From: Falsiroseomonas oryzae
Lineage (GTDB): Bacteria > Pseudomonadota > Alphaproteobacteria > Acetobacterales > Acetobacteraceae
Assembly (NCBI RefSeq): GCF_027856955.1
Contig: NZ_JAPSMD010000005.1
Coordinates: 1 to 55,557, forward strand
Reading direction: 5' to 3'
Length of the DNA stretch: 55,557 nucleotides
Shown here: in pieces, positions 17,515 to 26,164 of the stretch
How the letters are laid out: each line of letters begins with the position of its first letter
Position numbering within the stretch: position 1 is the first letter of the stretch
The notes under the pieces: model-generated
What the model was told of the DNA's origin: nothing
The model's input: only the letters and a program-made list of their open reading frames with translations
Databases searched by the model: none
Position numbers and translations under genes: made by a program

Positions 17515-17985
17515 TCAGACGGCGGCTAGGTCCTTCGGGAACTCGGCCATGGCCTCACCCTGGGCGATGAGCTCGCCGCGCTGGTTGCGCACTTCCACCT
17601 CCAGCGTCGCCCAGCGACCCTTCACCGTCTCGAGCTTGCGTGTCACGCGTGCCGTCGGCGTGATGGTGTCACCGGGGCGAACGGGCGCCTTCCAGCGTGT
17701 CTCAAGCCGTCGATGCTGGCCACCGCGGGCATAGGTCCAGTCCGTCAGCATCCGGCTGATCAGGCCGAAGTTCGTCATCCCATGCATGATGATGCCGCCG
17801 AACTGTGTCTTGCCGAAGCTGCCCTTCATGTAGTCGTCGTCGAGGTGCAGCGGGTTGTAGTCGAGCGAGGCATCGCAAAAGGCACGGATGGTCTCCCGCG
17901 TGACGGCGAAGGGCTCGCCGCGCACCGCCTCGCCCTCGGCGATGGCGTCCCAGGCGTCGGTCATAATCCTGGCGCTCCTGCTCAC
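17515..17985 (-). CDS. MaoC-like (R)-hydratase, hot-dog fold
   Basis: A 156-residue MaoC/hydratase 2 family protein. The catalytic hydratase motif is in FCDASLDYNPLHLDDDY (Asp and His), followed by FGGIIMHGMTNFGLISRML and the closing strand LEVEVRNQRGELIAQGEA. It probably hydrates an enoyl-CoA-like thioester. The first ATG overlaps the upstream stop by ATGA; a second ATG seven codons later has AGGAG ahead of it and may be the real start. It pairs with the upstream MaoC-like gene, possibly forming a two-subunit hydratase. Confidence 0.85.
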   Translation of the reverse strand: MSRSARIMTDAWDAIAEGEAVRGEPFAVTRETIRAFCDASLDYNPLHLDDDYMKGSFGKTQFGGIIMHGMTNFGLISRMLTDWTYARGGQHRRLETRWKAPVRPGDTITPTARVTRKLETVKGRWATLEVEVRNQRGELIAQGEAMAEFPKDLAAV

Positions 17986-18485
17986 ATCGGGCGGATGGTC
18001 TGACCGCGGCCTGCGCAGATCACCTCGTCCCTCTCATTGAAGAACACGTTGTCGTGCACGGCGAAGAGCCGGTCCTTCCGGATGAACTTGTCCAGGCACC
18101 GCGCCTCCAGCCGGATCAGGTCGCCGGGCCGGGCGGGTCGGTGATAGGTCCAGCACTGCCCCGCGTTGATCGTGCCCGGGCTGCGCATCCAGTCGTCCGG
18201 CGGCGTACAAGAGAACATCAGCAGGATGTGGATCGAGGGCGGGGCGATCAGCCCGCCATACGGCGAGCGCCGCGCGTAGTCCTCGTCGAAGTAGAGCGGG
18301 TGCATGTCGCCGACGGCGCGGCAGTAGCCGTGGATTGCTTCTAGCGTCAGCCTGTAGGGGAGAGTCCGGCGGGGCTCGCCAGGGACCAGATCGTCCCAAG
18401 TCTTTCGCGCCGCGGCATCCTTCCAGAAATCCGTCTCGAAACTTGGCTCCCTGGCCGGGGCTGTCGTGCCAGTCGGCTGCGACAT
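17982..18485 (-). CDS. MaoC/FAS1A-type dehydratase N-terminal domain protein
   Basis: A 167-residue hot-dog protein of the type found as the N-terminal half of hydratases: FWKDAAARKTWDDLVPGE, GDMHPLYFDEDYARRSPYGG, then a trailing strand VHDNVFFNERDEVICAGRG. The usual catalytic Asp-His arrangement is partly kept (GDMHPLY). It is the first gene of the minus-strand cargo and overlaps the next MaoC gene, so the products probably form a heterodimer. The Bug receptor downstream would supply the acid. The 143 bases up to the tail chaperone gene must hold its promoter; I see no clear boxes. Confidence 0.8.
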   Translation of the reverse strand: MSQPTGTTAPAREPSFETDFWKDAAARKTWDDLVPGEPRRTLPYRLTLEAIHGYCRAVGDMHPLYFDEDYARRSPYGGLIAPPSIHILLMFSCTPPDDWMRSPGTINAGQCWTYHRPARPGDLIRLEARCLDKFIRKDRLFAVHDNVFFNERDEVICAGRGQTIRPM

Positions 18486-18628
18486 CGCGCTTCCTCCGCT
18501 CCGTTTGTCCGATGGTGATGCGGCGCGCCTGCCGGCGCAATGGGCAGCGCCGTGAGGCTATATGCGCCGCGCGCCTCATCGCCCTTGGCTGACGGCAGTT
18601 TTCCACTTCCTGAACGGGGTTCCGCTGC

Positions 18629-19006
18629 ATGCTCACCCTCGACATCCCCGTCGAGCCGTATTGGCTCGACCTGCCACGCGGCGTGCGCGTCGAGATCCGG
18701 CCAGTCACCACCGCAGTGGTGGCTGCGGCGCAGGCCGCCGCGTCGCGCCGGCTCGGCGCGATCCGCGCCGCAACGCCGGATCTCGATCAGGACATGTCGC
18801 GCGGCCTGTCCTTCGCCTTCCTGGTCAAGGCGCTCGCGCGCCACGCCGTTACCGCCTGGGAGGGCATCGGCGACGCGGCGGGTTCGCCGCTGCCGCTGTC
18901 GCCTGAGGCGGTCGAGCGCCTGATGGACCTCGACGACATCGCCGCCGCCTTCTGGGACCGAGCCACAGCGCCGGTCGCCGCCGTGGCCGCCGAGGGAAAC
19001 GGCTAA
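18629..19006 (+). CDS. Phage tail assembly chaperone (short, G-type product)
   Basis: A 125-residue protein (LDIPVEPYWLDLPRGVRVEI, then helices up to LMDLDDIAAAFWDRAT) located just before the tape measure gene, as expected for the lambda gpG analogue. The chaperone coats the tape measure protein while the tail is built. The end of the gene contains GGGAAAC at 18994-19000 in the right phase for -1 slippage, two codons before the TAA. This gives a second, longer product. Confidence 0.8.
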   Translation: MLTLDIPVEPYWLDLPRGVRVEIRPVTTAVVAAAQAAASRRLGAIRAATPDLDQDMSRGLSFAFLVKALARHAVTAWEGIGDAAGSPLPLSPEAVERLMDLDDIAAAFWDRATAPVAAVAAEGNG

Positions 19007-19344
19007 GGGCTCGCGCCGTCTGGCACTTCGGCCGTGGGTCCGATTACTGCCGCGGCTGCGATGCGCTCAGCCGCGATTGCGGCAACGCCTGCCCCTACAC
19101 CGCCCATGTACCCTGCACGGTTGAGGGCGCGGCCGTGTGGAGCGCCGGCACCGCCTGCGTGACGGCGAGCAGCGTCGGCGCTGATCTCGATCTCGCCTGC
19201 GCGCTGGCGATGGCGCGCGAGCTAGGCGCCTCCGGCTGGGCCGTCGCTGAACTGCTGACCGCGCTGCGCCTTGGCCTCGCCGAGGGTCTGGCGGCACGGA
19301 ACACTCCCACCCCGGACGCCGGAGGTGTCGCCCATGGCGGATAG
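18629..19344 (+). CDS. Tail assembly chaperone GT-type product via -1 frameshift
   Basis: If ribosomes slip back one base at GGGAAAC (18994-19000), translation skips the TAA at 19004 and continues in the -1 frame to 19344. That adds about 114 residues and gives a product of about 238. The extension has a Cys-rich start (YCRGCDALSRDCGNACPY) and ends over the tape measure start. Lambda uses the near-identical GGGAAAG to make gpGT from gpG. The extension has no good start codon of its own near its beginning, which supports slippage over a separate gene. Inferred from sequence only. Confidence 0.65.
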
Positions 19345-20084
19345 CACCCGCCGCGTCTCGGTGCGGCTCTCGCTGGATGACGCCGCGCGCGTGAAAGCCG
19401 GGCTGCGCGAGGTCGGCGAAACCGGACAGCGGAGCCTGGAGCGGATCCAGGACGGCGCCGACAAGGCCTCGCGCGCGCTGTCGCTGATGGACGTCGCCAC
19501 CCGCGGCATCCAGGTCGCCGGCGATGCCGTCGCCGCACGCGCCCTGGTCCAGGCCGGTGACGCGCTCACCCAGAGTCTCTCCCGCCCGCAGAACGCCACC
19601 GGCTCGGTGGAGCGCGCGGGGCAGGTCTGCGAGGCGCTCTACCGCAACGCGCTGCAGACCGGCGTCGCGGTCGGCGAGAGCGTCGATGCCTTCCAGCGCT
19701 TCTCGATCGCCGCCCGCGAGATCGGCGCCACCTCCGACCAAGTGGTGCGCCTCGTCGGCGGCCTGCAGCGCGTCGCCATCGTCTCCGGCGCCTCGGCAGG
19801 GGAGATCAGCAGCGCCACGCTGCAGCTCGCCCAGGCGCTGGCCTCCGGCGTCCTCCAGGGCGACGAGCTGCGCTCCATCCTCGAGGCCATGCCGCTGCTG
19901 GCCGAGGGCCTCGCGCGTGAGCTCGGCGTCTCCATCGGCCAGCTGCGGCAGATAGGCTCGGAGGGCGCCGATCAACGTGGTGTTCAACGTCAGCACGCCC
20001 GACGTCGGTGGGTTCCGCGCCAGCCAGGGGGCAATCCTGGCCGAGTTCCACCGGGCGCTGCGGCGGAGCCAGCGGAGCATCTGA
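19334..20084 (+). pseudogene. Tape measure protein remnant with large internal deletion
   Basis: The ATG at 19334 (GGAGG upstream) begins a tape measure protein: VSVRLSLDDAARVKAGLREV, then FSIAAREIGATSDQVVRLVG, ending near LRQIGSEG at about residue 208. At about 19960 it joins, out of frame, a stretch coding for INVVFNVSTPDVGGFRASQG and AEFHRALRRSQRSI, the normal C-terminus of such proteins. The middle, usually 400-1000 residues, is gone. Because of the frame change the N-terminal frame runs on into the DUF2460 gene, making a nonsense fusion. Tail length is set by this protein, so normal tails cannot be built. Confidence 0.8.
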
Positions 20085-20724
20085 TGGCCTTCGACGATGT
20101 GCGCTTTCCCGACCGCATCGCGCTGGGTGCGGAGGGCGGCCCGACCTTTGCCACCATCATCACCACCTCGACCGGCGGCCACGAGCAGCGCCAGGCCAAC
20201 TGGGCGGAGGCACGGCGGCGCTACAACGTTGCGACGGGCCTCAAAGGGCGGGCCGACGTCGAGGCGCTGCTCGCCTTCTACATCGCCCGGCGCGGCCAGC
20301 TGCGCGGCTTCCGGTTCAAGGACTGGTCCGACTACCAGCTGCCGCGCCAGCTGATCGGCATCACCGACGGCACGCAGGCCACGTTCCCGCTGGTGAAGCT
20401 CTACAGCAGCGGCGGGAGCAGGTGGCGCGGCGCATCACGTGCCCGGTCGCTGGCAGCGTGCGCTGCTGGGTGGCCGGCACGGAGCGCAGCCTCGGCCCCG
20501 GCTCGGCGCAGGTCCAGGTCGATGTCGCGACCGGCATGATCACCCTCGGGACGGCACTGCGCGCCCTGGCGGACCAGGTGGTCGAGGCGCAGTGCGAGTT
20601 CGACGTGCCGGCGCGGTTCGACACCGACGCGCTGTCGCTGACGCTGCGCACCCATGACATCGGCGAGTGGTCCAGCATCCCCGTGGTGGAACTGCGCGAG
20701 CCGGATGAACCCGAGACGCTCTAA
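20084..20724 (+). pseudogene. DUF2460 tail protein, frameshifted
   Basis: DUF2460 proteins (equivalent to gp12 of the Rhodobacter gene transfer agent) form part of the tail tip. The N-terminal half (FPDRIALGAEGGPTFATII, then ARRGQLRGFRFKDWSDYQ and TFPLVKLYSSGG) and C-terminal half (ARRITCPVAGSVR... ARFDTDALSLTL) are in different frames. The break is near 20410-20420 in a G-rich run. The 641-base span needs one extra base to give the normal 213 residues. The ATG overlaps the tape measure stop (TGATG). The final 57 bases recur in diverged form at 23279. Confidence 0.85.
20644..20700 (+). repeat. DUF2460 3'-tail repeat, copy 1
   Basis: These bases encode LRTHDIGEWSSIPVVELRE in the DUF2460 gene, which then continues for seven more codons. 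Copy 2 lies at 23279-23335 after the AraC/DUF1194 cargo. The two copies differ at about eight of 57 positions, mostly third bases. Confidence 0.85.
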
Positions 20725-20740
20725 CCGCGCCCAAGCACCC

Positions 20741-22393
20741 TCAGGCCGGCAGTCCGAGCTCAACAAACTGATCAAGCCGCGATTTCCAGGCATCGAGTAT
20801 GGGACCTGGGAGCGACGCCGCTACACGCTCCACCGAGATTCCTGCATAGGCGTCACGCAGGCGACGGACCGCTACGCGCGCCTCCTGGCGCGCATCGAGC
20901 GCGATGAGGCACGGCACCAGCGTGACGTTCAGCCAGTTCGCACGAGGGTTCTCCGTGAGCGCCCTGCGATGCCAAACTGCAGCCTCCGCGTGGCGGCCAG
21001 CGCTGAGATACGCGCCGCCAAGGCCAGCCCAACAGTTCGCAAGCGGCGCACCTCGCTCCTTCAGCGATATAGCTCGCCGATACTGCGTGATGGATCGCTG
21101 CGCCTTGCCGTAGTTCAATTGCAGGCAGGCACTCCGCTCCCATGCCCAGGCGAACGACGGATTAATGGCCAAGGCGCGCGCCAGCAAAGCGTCGGCCAAG
21201 TCCGCCTGGCCTGCCCAGGTGGCAACGCAGCTGCGCGCCGTCAGCACGGACGGGTCACCGACCTGATCAAGCTCTGCCGCACGGGCTGCTAGGGCCTGCG
21301 CCTCGGACCGCCCAGCGGCTGGATCGCGCATCTGGTGATAAAGCACCAGCTGCATGCGGCACCATGCTTGCAGGGCGACGGGGGCTGCTGCCAGAGGATC
21401 CAGGTCTGCTGCCTGCTCCACGAGTTCGAGGGCACGCCTTGCGCTGTCCGAGTCAGCCGCCAGCACGAACGGCATCGCACGCGAAAGCAGGCCGCACGCG
21501 TTGAGCTCGGCCGGCGACCGCACGAGCTCGACCCTCTGATCTGCCCCCTTCAGACACTGCTGGATCGCGAGACCAGCCGACAGGACGATCCGATCTCGCA
21601 GCCCGAATATGTCACTCTCTGCGCCCTCGAATGCGTCGCCCCAGACGTGACGTCCCTCAGCCGCCAGGTCGACAAGGTAAAGGACAACGCGCATTCCGCC
21701 GCTTGCCAAGGACGACACCTGCCCGGCCAGACAGTGGCGTGCAGCAGGCAGCCGGGCACCCTGCGCTGGCGATGAGCGCGCGAGGCGTACGGAGATTCCG
21801 TACGATTGGAAAAGTGTCTTGGCGAGTTCCTCGGCCACTGCCTCGGCGAGCAATCGCTCATCCATTCGGGCAGCGACGGAGCGTATTGGCATCATCACAA
21901 GCGAAGGCGCCTGCCGATGGACTGCCACATGAGGCAGCCGGAAATCCGCGGCACTGCACTGTCGAGAGAATTGTAGCTGAGAGCGAGCGTCTTTCGGATC
22001 GAGTGTCGCCTGCGCAGCCGTGCCTTGGCCTCGCATGAGCGTCGCGGACGGGTTCTCACCGAACCGCCGTCGATAGGCAGCAGAAAAGCGGCCGAGGTGC
22101 GCGAAGCCGAAACGCGTGGCGACGTCAGTGACGGTAATCGCATTGTGAGCAGGTGAGAGGAGCGCGTCATGCACGGCGCTGAGGCGCATGCTCTGGAAGT
22201 GCGCAAGCGGCGCCTCGCCAACGAACGCCAGAAACTGCCGGTGCAGAGTTCGTGGCACCACACCGGTGACCCGAGAGAGTTCCTCTGCTGTGATGCGCCG
22301 TTCCAGCGCCTCACGCATATAGAGGATGGCGATCCGCACACCGCGCGGAACGGCTCGTGCAGCGTTCGGAATGACGGGGCGGTTTGTCTCCAT
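20741..22393 (-). CDS. AraC-type regulator with CadC-like and TPR regions
   Basis: About 550 residues. Residues 20-125 are an AraC DNA-binding domain (RRITAEELSRVTGVVPRTLH, then VTDVATRFGFAHLGRFSAAY). A middle section (AGQVSSLASGGMRVVLYLVD, then FEGAESDIFGLRDRIVLSAG) resembles the region in adenylate cyclase/CadC-type regulators. From about residue 340 there are TPR-like repeats (ADALLARALAINPSFAWAW, AAVWHRRALTENPRANW). This plan suggests a regulator sensing through a repeat scaffold. The start at 22393 is chosen for its GGAG; the frame is open to 22591. It is divergent from the DUF1194 gene, which it may control. Confidence 0.75.
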   Translation of the reverse strand: METNRPVIPNAARAVPRGVRIAILYMREALERRITAEELSRVTGVVPRTLHRQFLAFVGEAPLAHFQSMRLSAVHDALLSPAHNAITVTDVATRFGFAHLGRFSAAYRRRFGENPSATLMRGQGTAAQATLDPKDARSQLQFSRQCSAADFRLPHVAVHRQAPSLVMMPIRSVAARMDERLLAEAVAEELAKTLFQSYGISVRLARSSPAQGARLPAARHCLAGQVSSLASGGMRVVLYLVDLAAEGRHVWGDAFEGAESDIFGLRDRIVLSAGLAIQQCLKGADQRVELVRSPAELNACGLLSRAMPFVLAADSDSARRALELVEQAADLDPLAAAPVALQAWCRMQLVLYHQMRDPAAGRSEAQALAARAAELDQVGDPSVLTARSCVATWAGQADLADALLARALAINPSFAWAWERSACLQLNYGKAQRSITQYRRAISLKERGAPLANCWAGLGGAYLSAGRHAEAAVWHRRALTENPRANWLNVTLVPCLIALDARQEARVAVRRLRDAYAGISVERVAASLPGPILDAWKSRLDQFVELGLPA

Positions 22394-22614
22394 CGAGATC
22401 GCTCCGACCGGCTCGGACGTCAGCCTTGCGTCAGCGCTGTCCTGGGCAAGCGGCCGACACAGGTTAGCGGACCGCGGCTGCGGCGGGGTGCCGAATCTGT
22501 CCGATACCGGCTGGAGTTGACCGAAAGCGGATAGTGGCCTTGCGCCCCGCCGCCGCACGCTCTCGCCCGGCAGCGATTTCAGCCGAACCAACGCGCCGCG
22601 CGAGGAGAGACGTC

Positions 22615-23256
22615 ATGTCCCTGCCGAACTGCCTGGCAGCCGTCGTGCTCTTGATCGACGTCTCGGGGTCGATCGACAACTCGCACTACGCCGCGCAAAG
22701 GGACGGTACCGCGGCGGCTTTCGAGCATCCTCAGGTGATCACCGCGATCGAATCGTCGGGGGGCATCGCGGCGACTGTGGTGGAGTTCGCGTATCGGTCT
22801 ACCACGCAGCTGTCCTGGACGATCATTCGAGATGAAATGTCTGCACGGCAGTTCGCCACCGACATTCGGGCACTCGGCCGCAGCGACAATGGCTTCATCA
22901 CCGCAATCGGTGATGCGATAGAGCACGGCCGTGCGCTGCTGCGATCGGCGCCCTGCCTGGCGGAGCGCCGTGTCGTCGATGTCTCCACCGATGGTTATGC
23001 GGAGGGTGGCCGCATCGGTCCGGTTCAAGCGCGCGATGCGGCGGTCGCCGATGGAATCGAGATCAATGCACTTCTCTTCGATGCGACCGTAGACCCGGAT
23101 GCTGAGCCGTATGACATGGATGAGATTCACGCCGCAGAGGATTGGCTGCGACGCAATGTGGCGACGGGGTTTGTTCGCCTTACACACCGGACGGGCACCT
23201 ATGGTGACGCATTCCGGCACAAGCTGGTCCTGGAGATTGCTGGTCACCCGAGATGA
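22615..23256 (+). CDS. DUF1194 protein with von Willebrand A fold
   Basis: A 213-residue protein. The metal-binding MIDAS motif is in VVLLIDVSGSID at residues 10-21, and the later VVDVSTDGYAEGG supplies the second metal ligand region. DUF1194 proteins are usually secreted or lipoprotein von Willebrand A proteins; here a short hydrophobic N-terminus is present without a clear cleavage site. A GGAGAG element precedes the ATG. It stands between the two DUF2460 tail copies, divergent from the AraC regulator, and is not a known phage structural gene. Confidence 0.8.
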   Translation: MSLPNCLAAVVLLIDVSGSIDNSHYAAQRDGTAAAFEHPQVITAIESSGGIAATVVEFAYRSTTQLSWTIIRDEMSARQFATDIRALGRSDNGFITAIGDAIEHGRALLRSAPCLAERRVVDVSTDGYAEGGRIGPVQARDAAVADGIEINALLFDATVDPDAEPYDMDEIHAAEDWLRRNVATGFVRLTHRTGTYGDAFRHKLVLEIAGHPR

Positions 23257-23278
23257 TCCGGTGCGCTCGCCCTGGACA

Positions 23279-23338
23279 TTGCGCACCCATGACCTGGGCG
23301 AGTGGTCCAGCATCCCCGTCGTGGAGCTGCGAGAATGA
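23279..23338 (+). repeat. DUF2460 3'-tail repeat, copy 2
   Basis: Encodes LRTHDLGEWSSIPVVELRE followed by TGA. The stop overlaps the ATG of the DUF2163 gene (ATGA), the normal tight junction of tail operons. No long frame with a start leads into it. This copy therefore looks like the original end of a DUF2460 gene left beside DUF2163 after cargo came in. Confidence 0.85.
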
Positions 23339-24198
23339 AATCTGTCTCCGCCGGCCTCGCCGCGCATCTCGCCGGCCAGGCTACCACGGTGGCGACGCTC
23401 TGGCGTGTCCAGCGCCGCGACGGTGCCGTGTTCACCTTCACCGACCACGACCGCGACATCGTCTATGGCGGCGAGACGTACTTGGCCGCGCCCGGCTACC
23501 AGCGGGCGGCGATCGCCACCGGGGCTAGCCTGGCCGTCGACGAGACGGAGTTGCTCGGCCTGCTGGACAGCGCGGCGCTCGATCCAGCCGAGCTCCGCGC
23601 GGGCCTCTGGGACCACGCCGAGGTGCGGATCTTCGCGGTGAACTGCGCGAACCTGGCGGACGGCGAGCTCAAGCTTCGCCGAGGCCGACTGGGCGAGGTC
23701 GTCGCGCGCGACGACGGGTCCTTCAGTGCCGAGCTGCGTGGCCTGGCGCAGCCGCTTCAGGCGGTGATCGGCTCGGTCTACCAGCCCGAGTGCCGCGCCG
23801 ACCTCGGAGATAGCAGGTGCAAGCTGGACCTCGCCTATGGCGCCTGCTGGACGCAGCAGGCCGCGGTCGAGGCGGCGATGGACAGCACGACGCTGGTCTT
23901 GGCCGATGACGGCATTGGTGCCTTCGCCGGCAGCTATTTCGCCGGCGGCGTGGCGATCTGGCAGTCCGGCCCGAACGCCGGCATCGCGCGCGAGGTGCTC
24001 GCGTGGGACCAGGCCAGCCGCACCATCGCACTCTTCGCGCCGCCACCGGTTGCGCCGGCCGTCGGCGACGTGCTGCACCTCCAGCCCGGCTGCGACAAGC
24101 GCAAGGCGACCTGCCAGGCCGTCTTCGGCAACTACCTCAACTTTCGCGGCGAGCCCTTCGTGCCGGGCGTGCTGGCCACGGTCAGCGCGCCGGCATGA
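23335..24198 (+). CDS. DUF2163 tail protein (GTA gp13-like)
   Basis: A 287-residue protein of the DUF2163/BR0599 family, a distal tail component found next to DUF2460 and NlpC/P60 in gene transfer agents and related phages. Landmarks: the start AGLAAHLAGQATTVATLWRV, FTDHDRDIVYGGETYLA, the conserved QPECRADLGDSRCKLDL and the terminal CQAVFGNYLNFRGEPFVPG. The Cys residues in these motifs are all present. It overlaps the next gene by four bases (ATGA) and appears intact. Confidence 0.9.
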   Translation: MKSVSAGLAAHLAGQATTVATLWRVQRRDGAVFTFTDHDRDIVYGGETYLAAPGYQRAAIATGASLAVDETELLGLLDSAALDPAELRAGLWDHAEVRIFAVNCANLADGELKLRRGRLGEVVARDDGSFSAELRGLAQPLQAVIGSVYQPECRADLGDSRCKLDLAYGACWTQQAAVEAAMDSTTLVLADDGIGAFAGSYFAGGVAIWQSGPNAGIAREVLAWDQASRTIALFAPPPVAPAVGDVLHLQPGCDKRKATCQAVFGNYLNFRGEPFVPGVLATVSAPA

Positions 24199-24596
24199 CC
24201 ATCGATGAGGCGGCGCGCGCCTATCTGGGCACGCCCTGGCGGCATCTCGGCCGCAGCACCACCGGCCTCGACTGCATCGGCCTGGTGCTGCTCGCCGCGC
24301 GCGACAACGGCCACGCTCTGCCCGACCCGGCGCCTTATGCCCGCGAGCCGCAAGGGACGGCATTGCTGGAGGGCATCCTGGCCCACGCGGTGCGCGTCCC
24401 CACGGTGGAGCCAGGCGACGTGCTGCTGTTCCGCATGGGCCTGTATGGCGGGCATGTCGGCATCGCCTCCACCCATCCCGCTTGGCGCGCCCCCGCCTGC
24501 ATCCACGCCTACGCGCCGCACCGCCGCGTCGTCGAGCAGCCCATGGAGGGTGAGCTCGCCGCCGCCCTCATCGGCGCCTTTCGCCTGACGGAGTAA
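24195..24596 (+). CDS. NlpC/P60 family cell-wall peptidase of the tail tip
   Basis: A 133-residue NlpC/P60 peptidase. The catalytic Cys is in TTGLDCIGLVLLAA and the His in GGHVGIAS. Such proteins (GTA gp14 type) cut peptidoglycan peptides so the tail can pass the wall. It follows DUF2163 with an ATGA overlap and is three bases ahead of the gpJ-like gene. It is intact and normal in length. Confidence 0.9.
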   Translation: MTIDEAARAYLGTPWRHLGRSTTGLDCIGLVLLAARDNGHALPDPAPYAREPQGTALLEGILAHAVRVPTVEPGDVLLFRMGLYGGHVGIASTHPAWRAPACIHAYAPHRRVVEQPMEGELAAALIGAFRLTE

Positions 24597-26164
24597 CCGA
24601 TGGCCCAGCTTGCCGTGGCCGGAGGCGGCGCCGCGCTCGGTGCGGCCCTCGGCTTCGTCATCCCCGGCGTCGGCACCCTGCTCGGCGCCCAGATCGGCTG
24701 GGCGCTGGGCGGCGTCGCCGGCGCGCAGCTCTTCCCGCAGCGCGGCCAGGACACCCAGGGCCCGCGCCTCACCGACCTCACCGTCCAGACCTCGAGCTAC
24801 GGCGTGCCCATCCGGGTCGCGACCGGCCGGATCAAGCTCGCCGGCAACGTCATCTGGACCACCGAGATCGAGGAGGTCGCTTCGAGCCAAAGGGTGCGCG
24901 GCGGCAAGGGCGGCAGCCGCGGCCCCCGGCAGACCACCTACAGCTACGTCCTCTCCTGGGCGGTGGGCTTGTGCGAATGGCTCTCGCCCTCGCCGAACGC
25001 GCAGCTCCTCAAGATCTGGCTCGACGACAGGCTGGTCTTCGACGCCGAGGCCGCCACCGGCGTCATCCAGGTCCCGGGCCTGACCTGGCGCTTCTATCCC
25101 GGTAACGAGACCCAGCTGCCCGACCCGCTCACCGCCAGCATCGAAGGGGACGACGCACCCGCGCACCGTGGCCTGGCCTATCTCGTCTTCGAGCGCGTCC
25201 CGTTGGACCGCTTCGGCAACCGCATGCCGAACGTCACCGTGGAAATCGCCGGCACAGCCACGCGCAGCTTTCCCGAGCAGCCGGGCCAGCCGCCGGCCGC
25301 GCCGCTCTTCGCCTCCAGCCCGAGCGACTTCTTCATGGGCTCGGGCTGGAGCAACCGGGTCGCCGTCGATTACCGCCGCGGCCGCCTCTACGAGGGCCGC
25401 CGCCGGGCAGGGACGTTTGGTGGCGGCGCCGACGAGATGATCCGGGTCTACGACCTCGTCACCATGCGGACCATCGGCGAGCACCGCATCGACCAGGTGC
25501 TCGGCCACGTCTTCCCCGAAGGCGGCCCGCCGGACGACAGCAGCACCACCGCCAGCATCCTGCATGTCGGGGTGGACGGCTTCCTCTACATGACGGGCGG
25601 GCAGACCATGCGCGTGCCGCTCTGGAAGATCGATCCGGACACCATGCGAGGGGTGGCCTATTTCGGGCCGCTGCAGGGGTCGAACCCGGTCTTCGACAGC
25701 GACGACACCATCGCGCTGTTCGTGCCGATGCAGATCGCGAGCGTCGCCGTGCCGCAGCCCGATGGCAGCACCCGCTCGCTGGTGATCGTGCAGGGCGGGC
25801 AGGCCGGCGCGGTGACGATCGACGCCGCGATGATGAGCTACGTTTGGGGTGGGCGAGACGCCGTCTCGCCGCCGGCCATCCCCGGCGTGCACGGCATCTT
25901 CCACACCGACCGGCTGGACGTGCAGCTCGTGCCGGGCGACCGCCGCCCTGACGGCGCCGATCTCTGGTATCTCCGCGGCACCGGCTGGGACATCGACCCG
26001 CGGATCGAGGTCATCCGGCTGACCTACAGCCCCGCCCTCGCGGTCACCCGGACCGACGTCCCGCCGATCGACGTCCAAGCCGAGATCGATACGGGCGGGG
26101 CGCGGCCGCTGATTCACCATGCGTGGTGGGACGCCAGCGACGGGACCCTCGTCCTGACCATCAG

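Noticed and set aside
16360-18565. Third case of a repeated gene end, at the tail tube/Bug-MaoC/chaperone junction
   Set aside because: Only GTGAGGGCTAT at the tail tube end and GTGAGGCTAT near 18552 are alike. About ten bases with a gap is too short to separate from chance.
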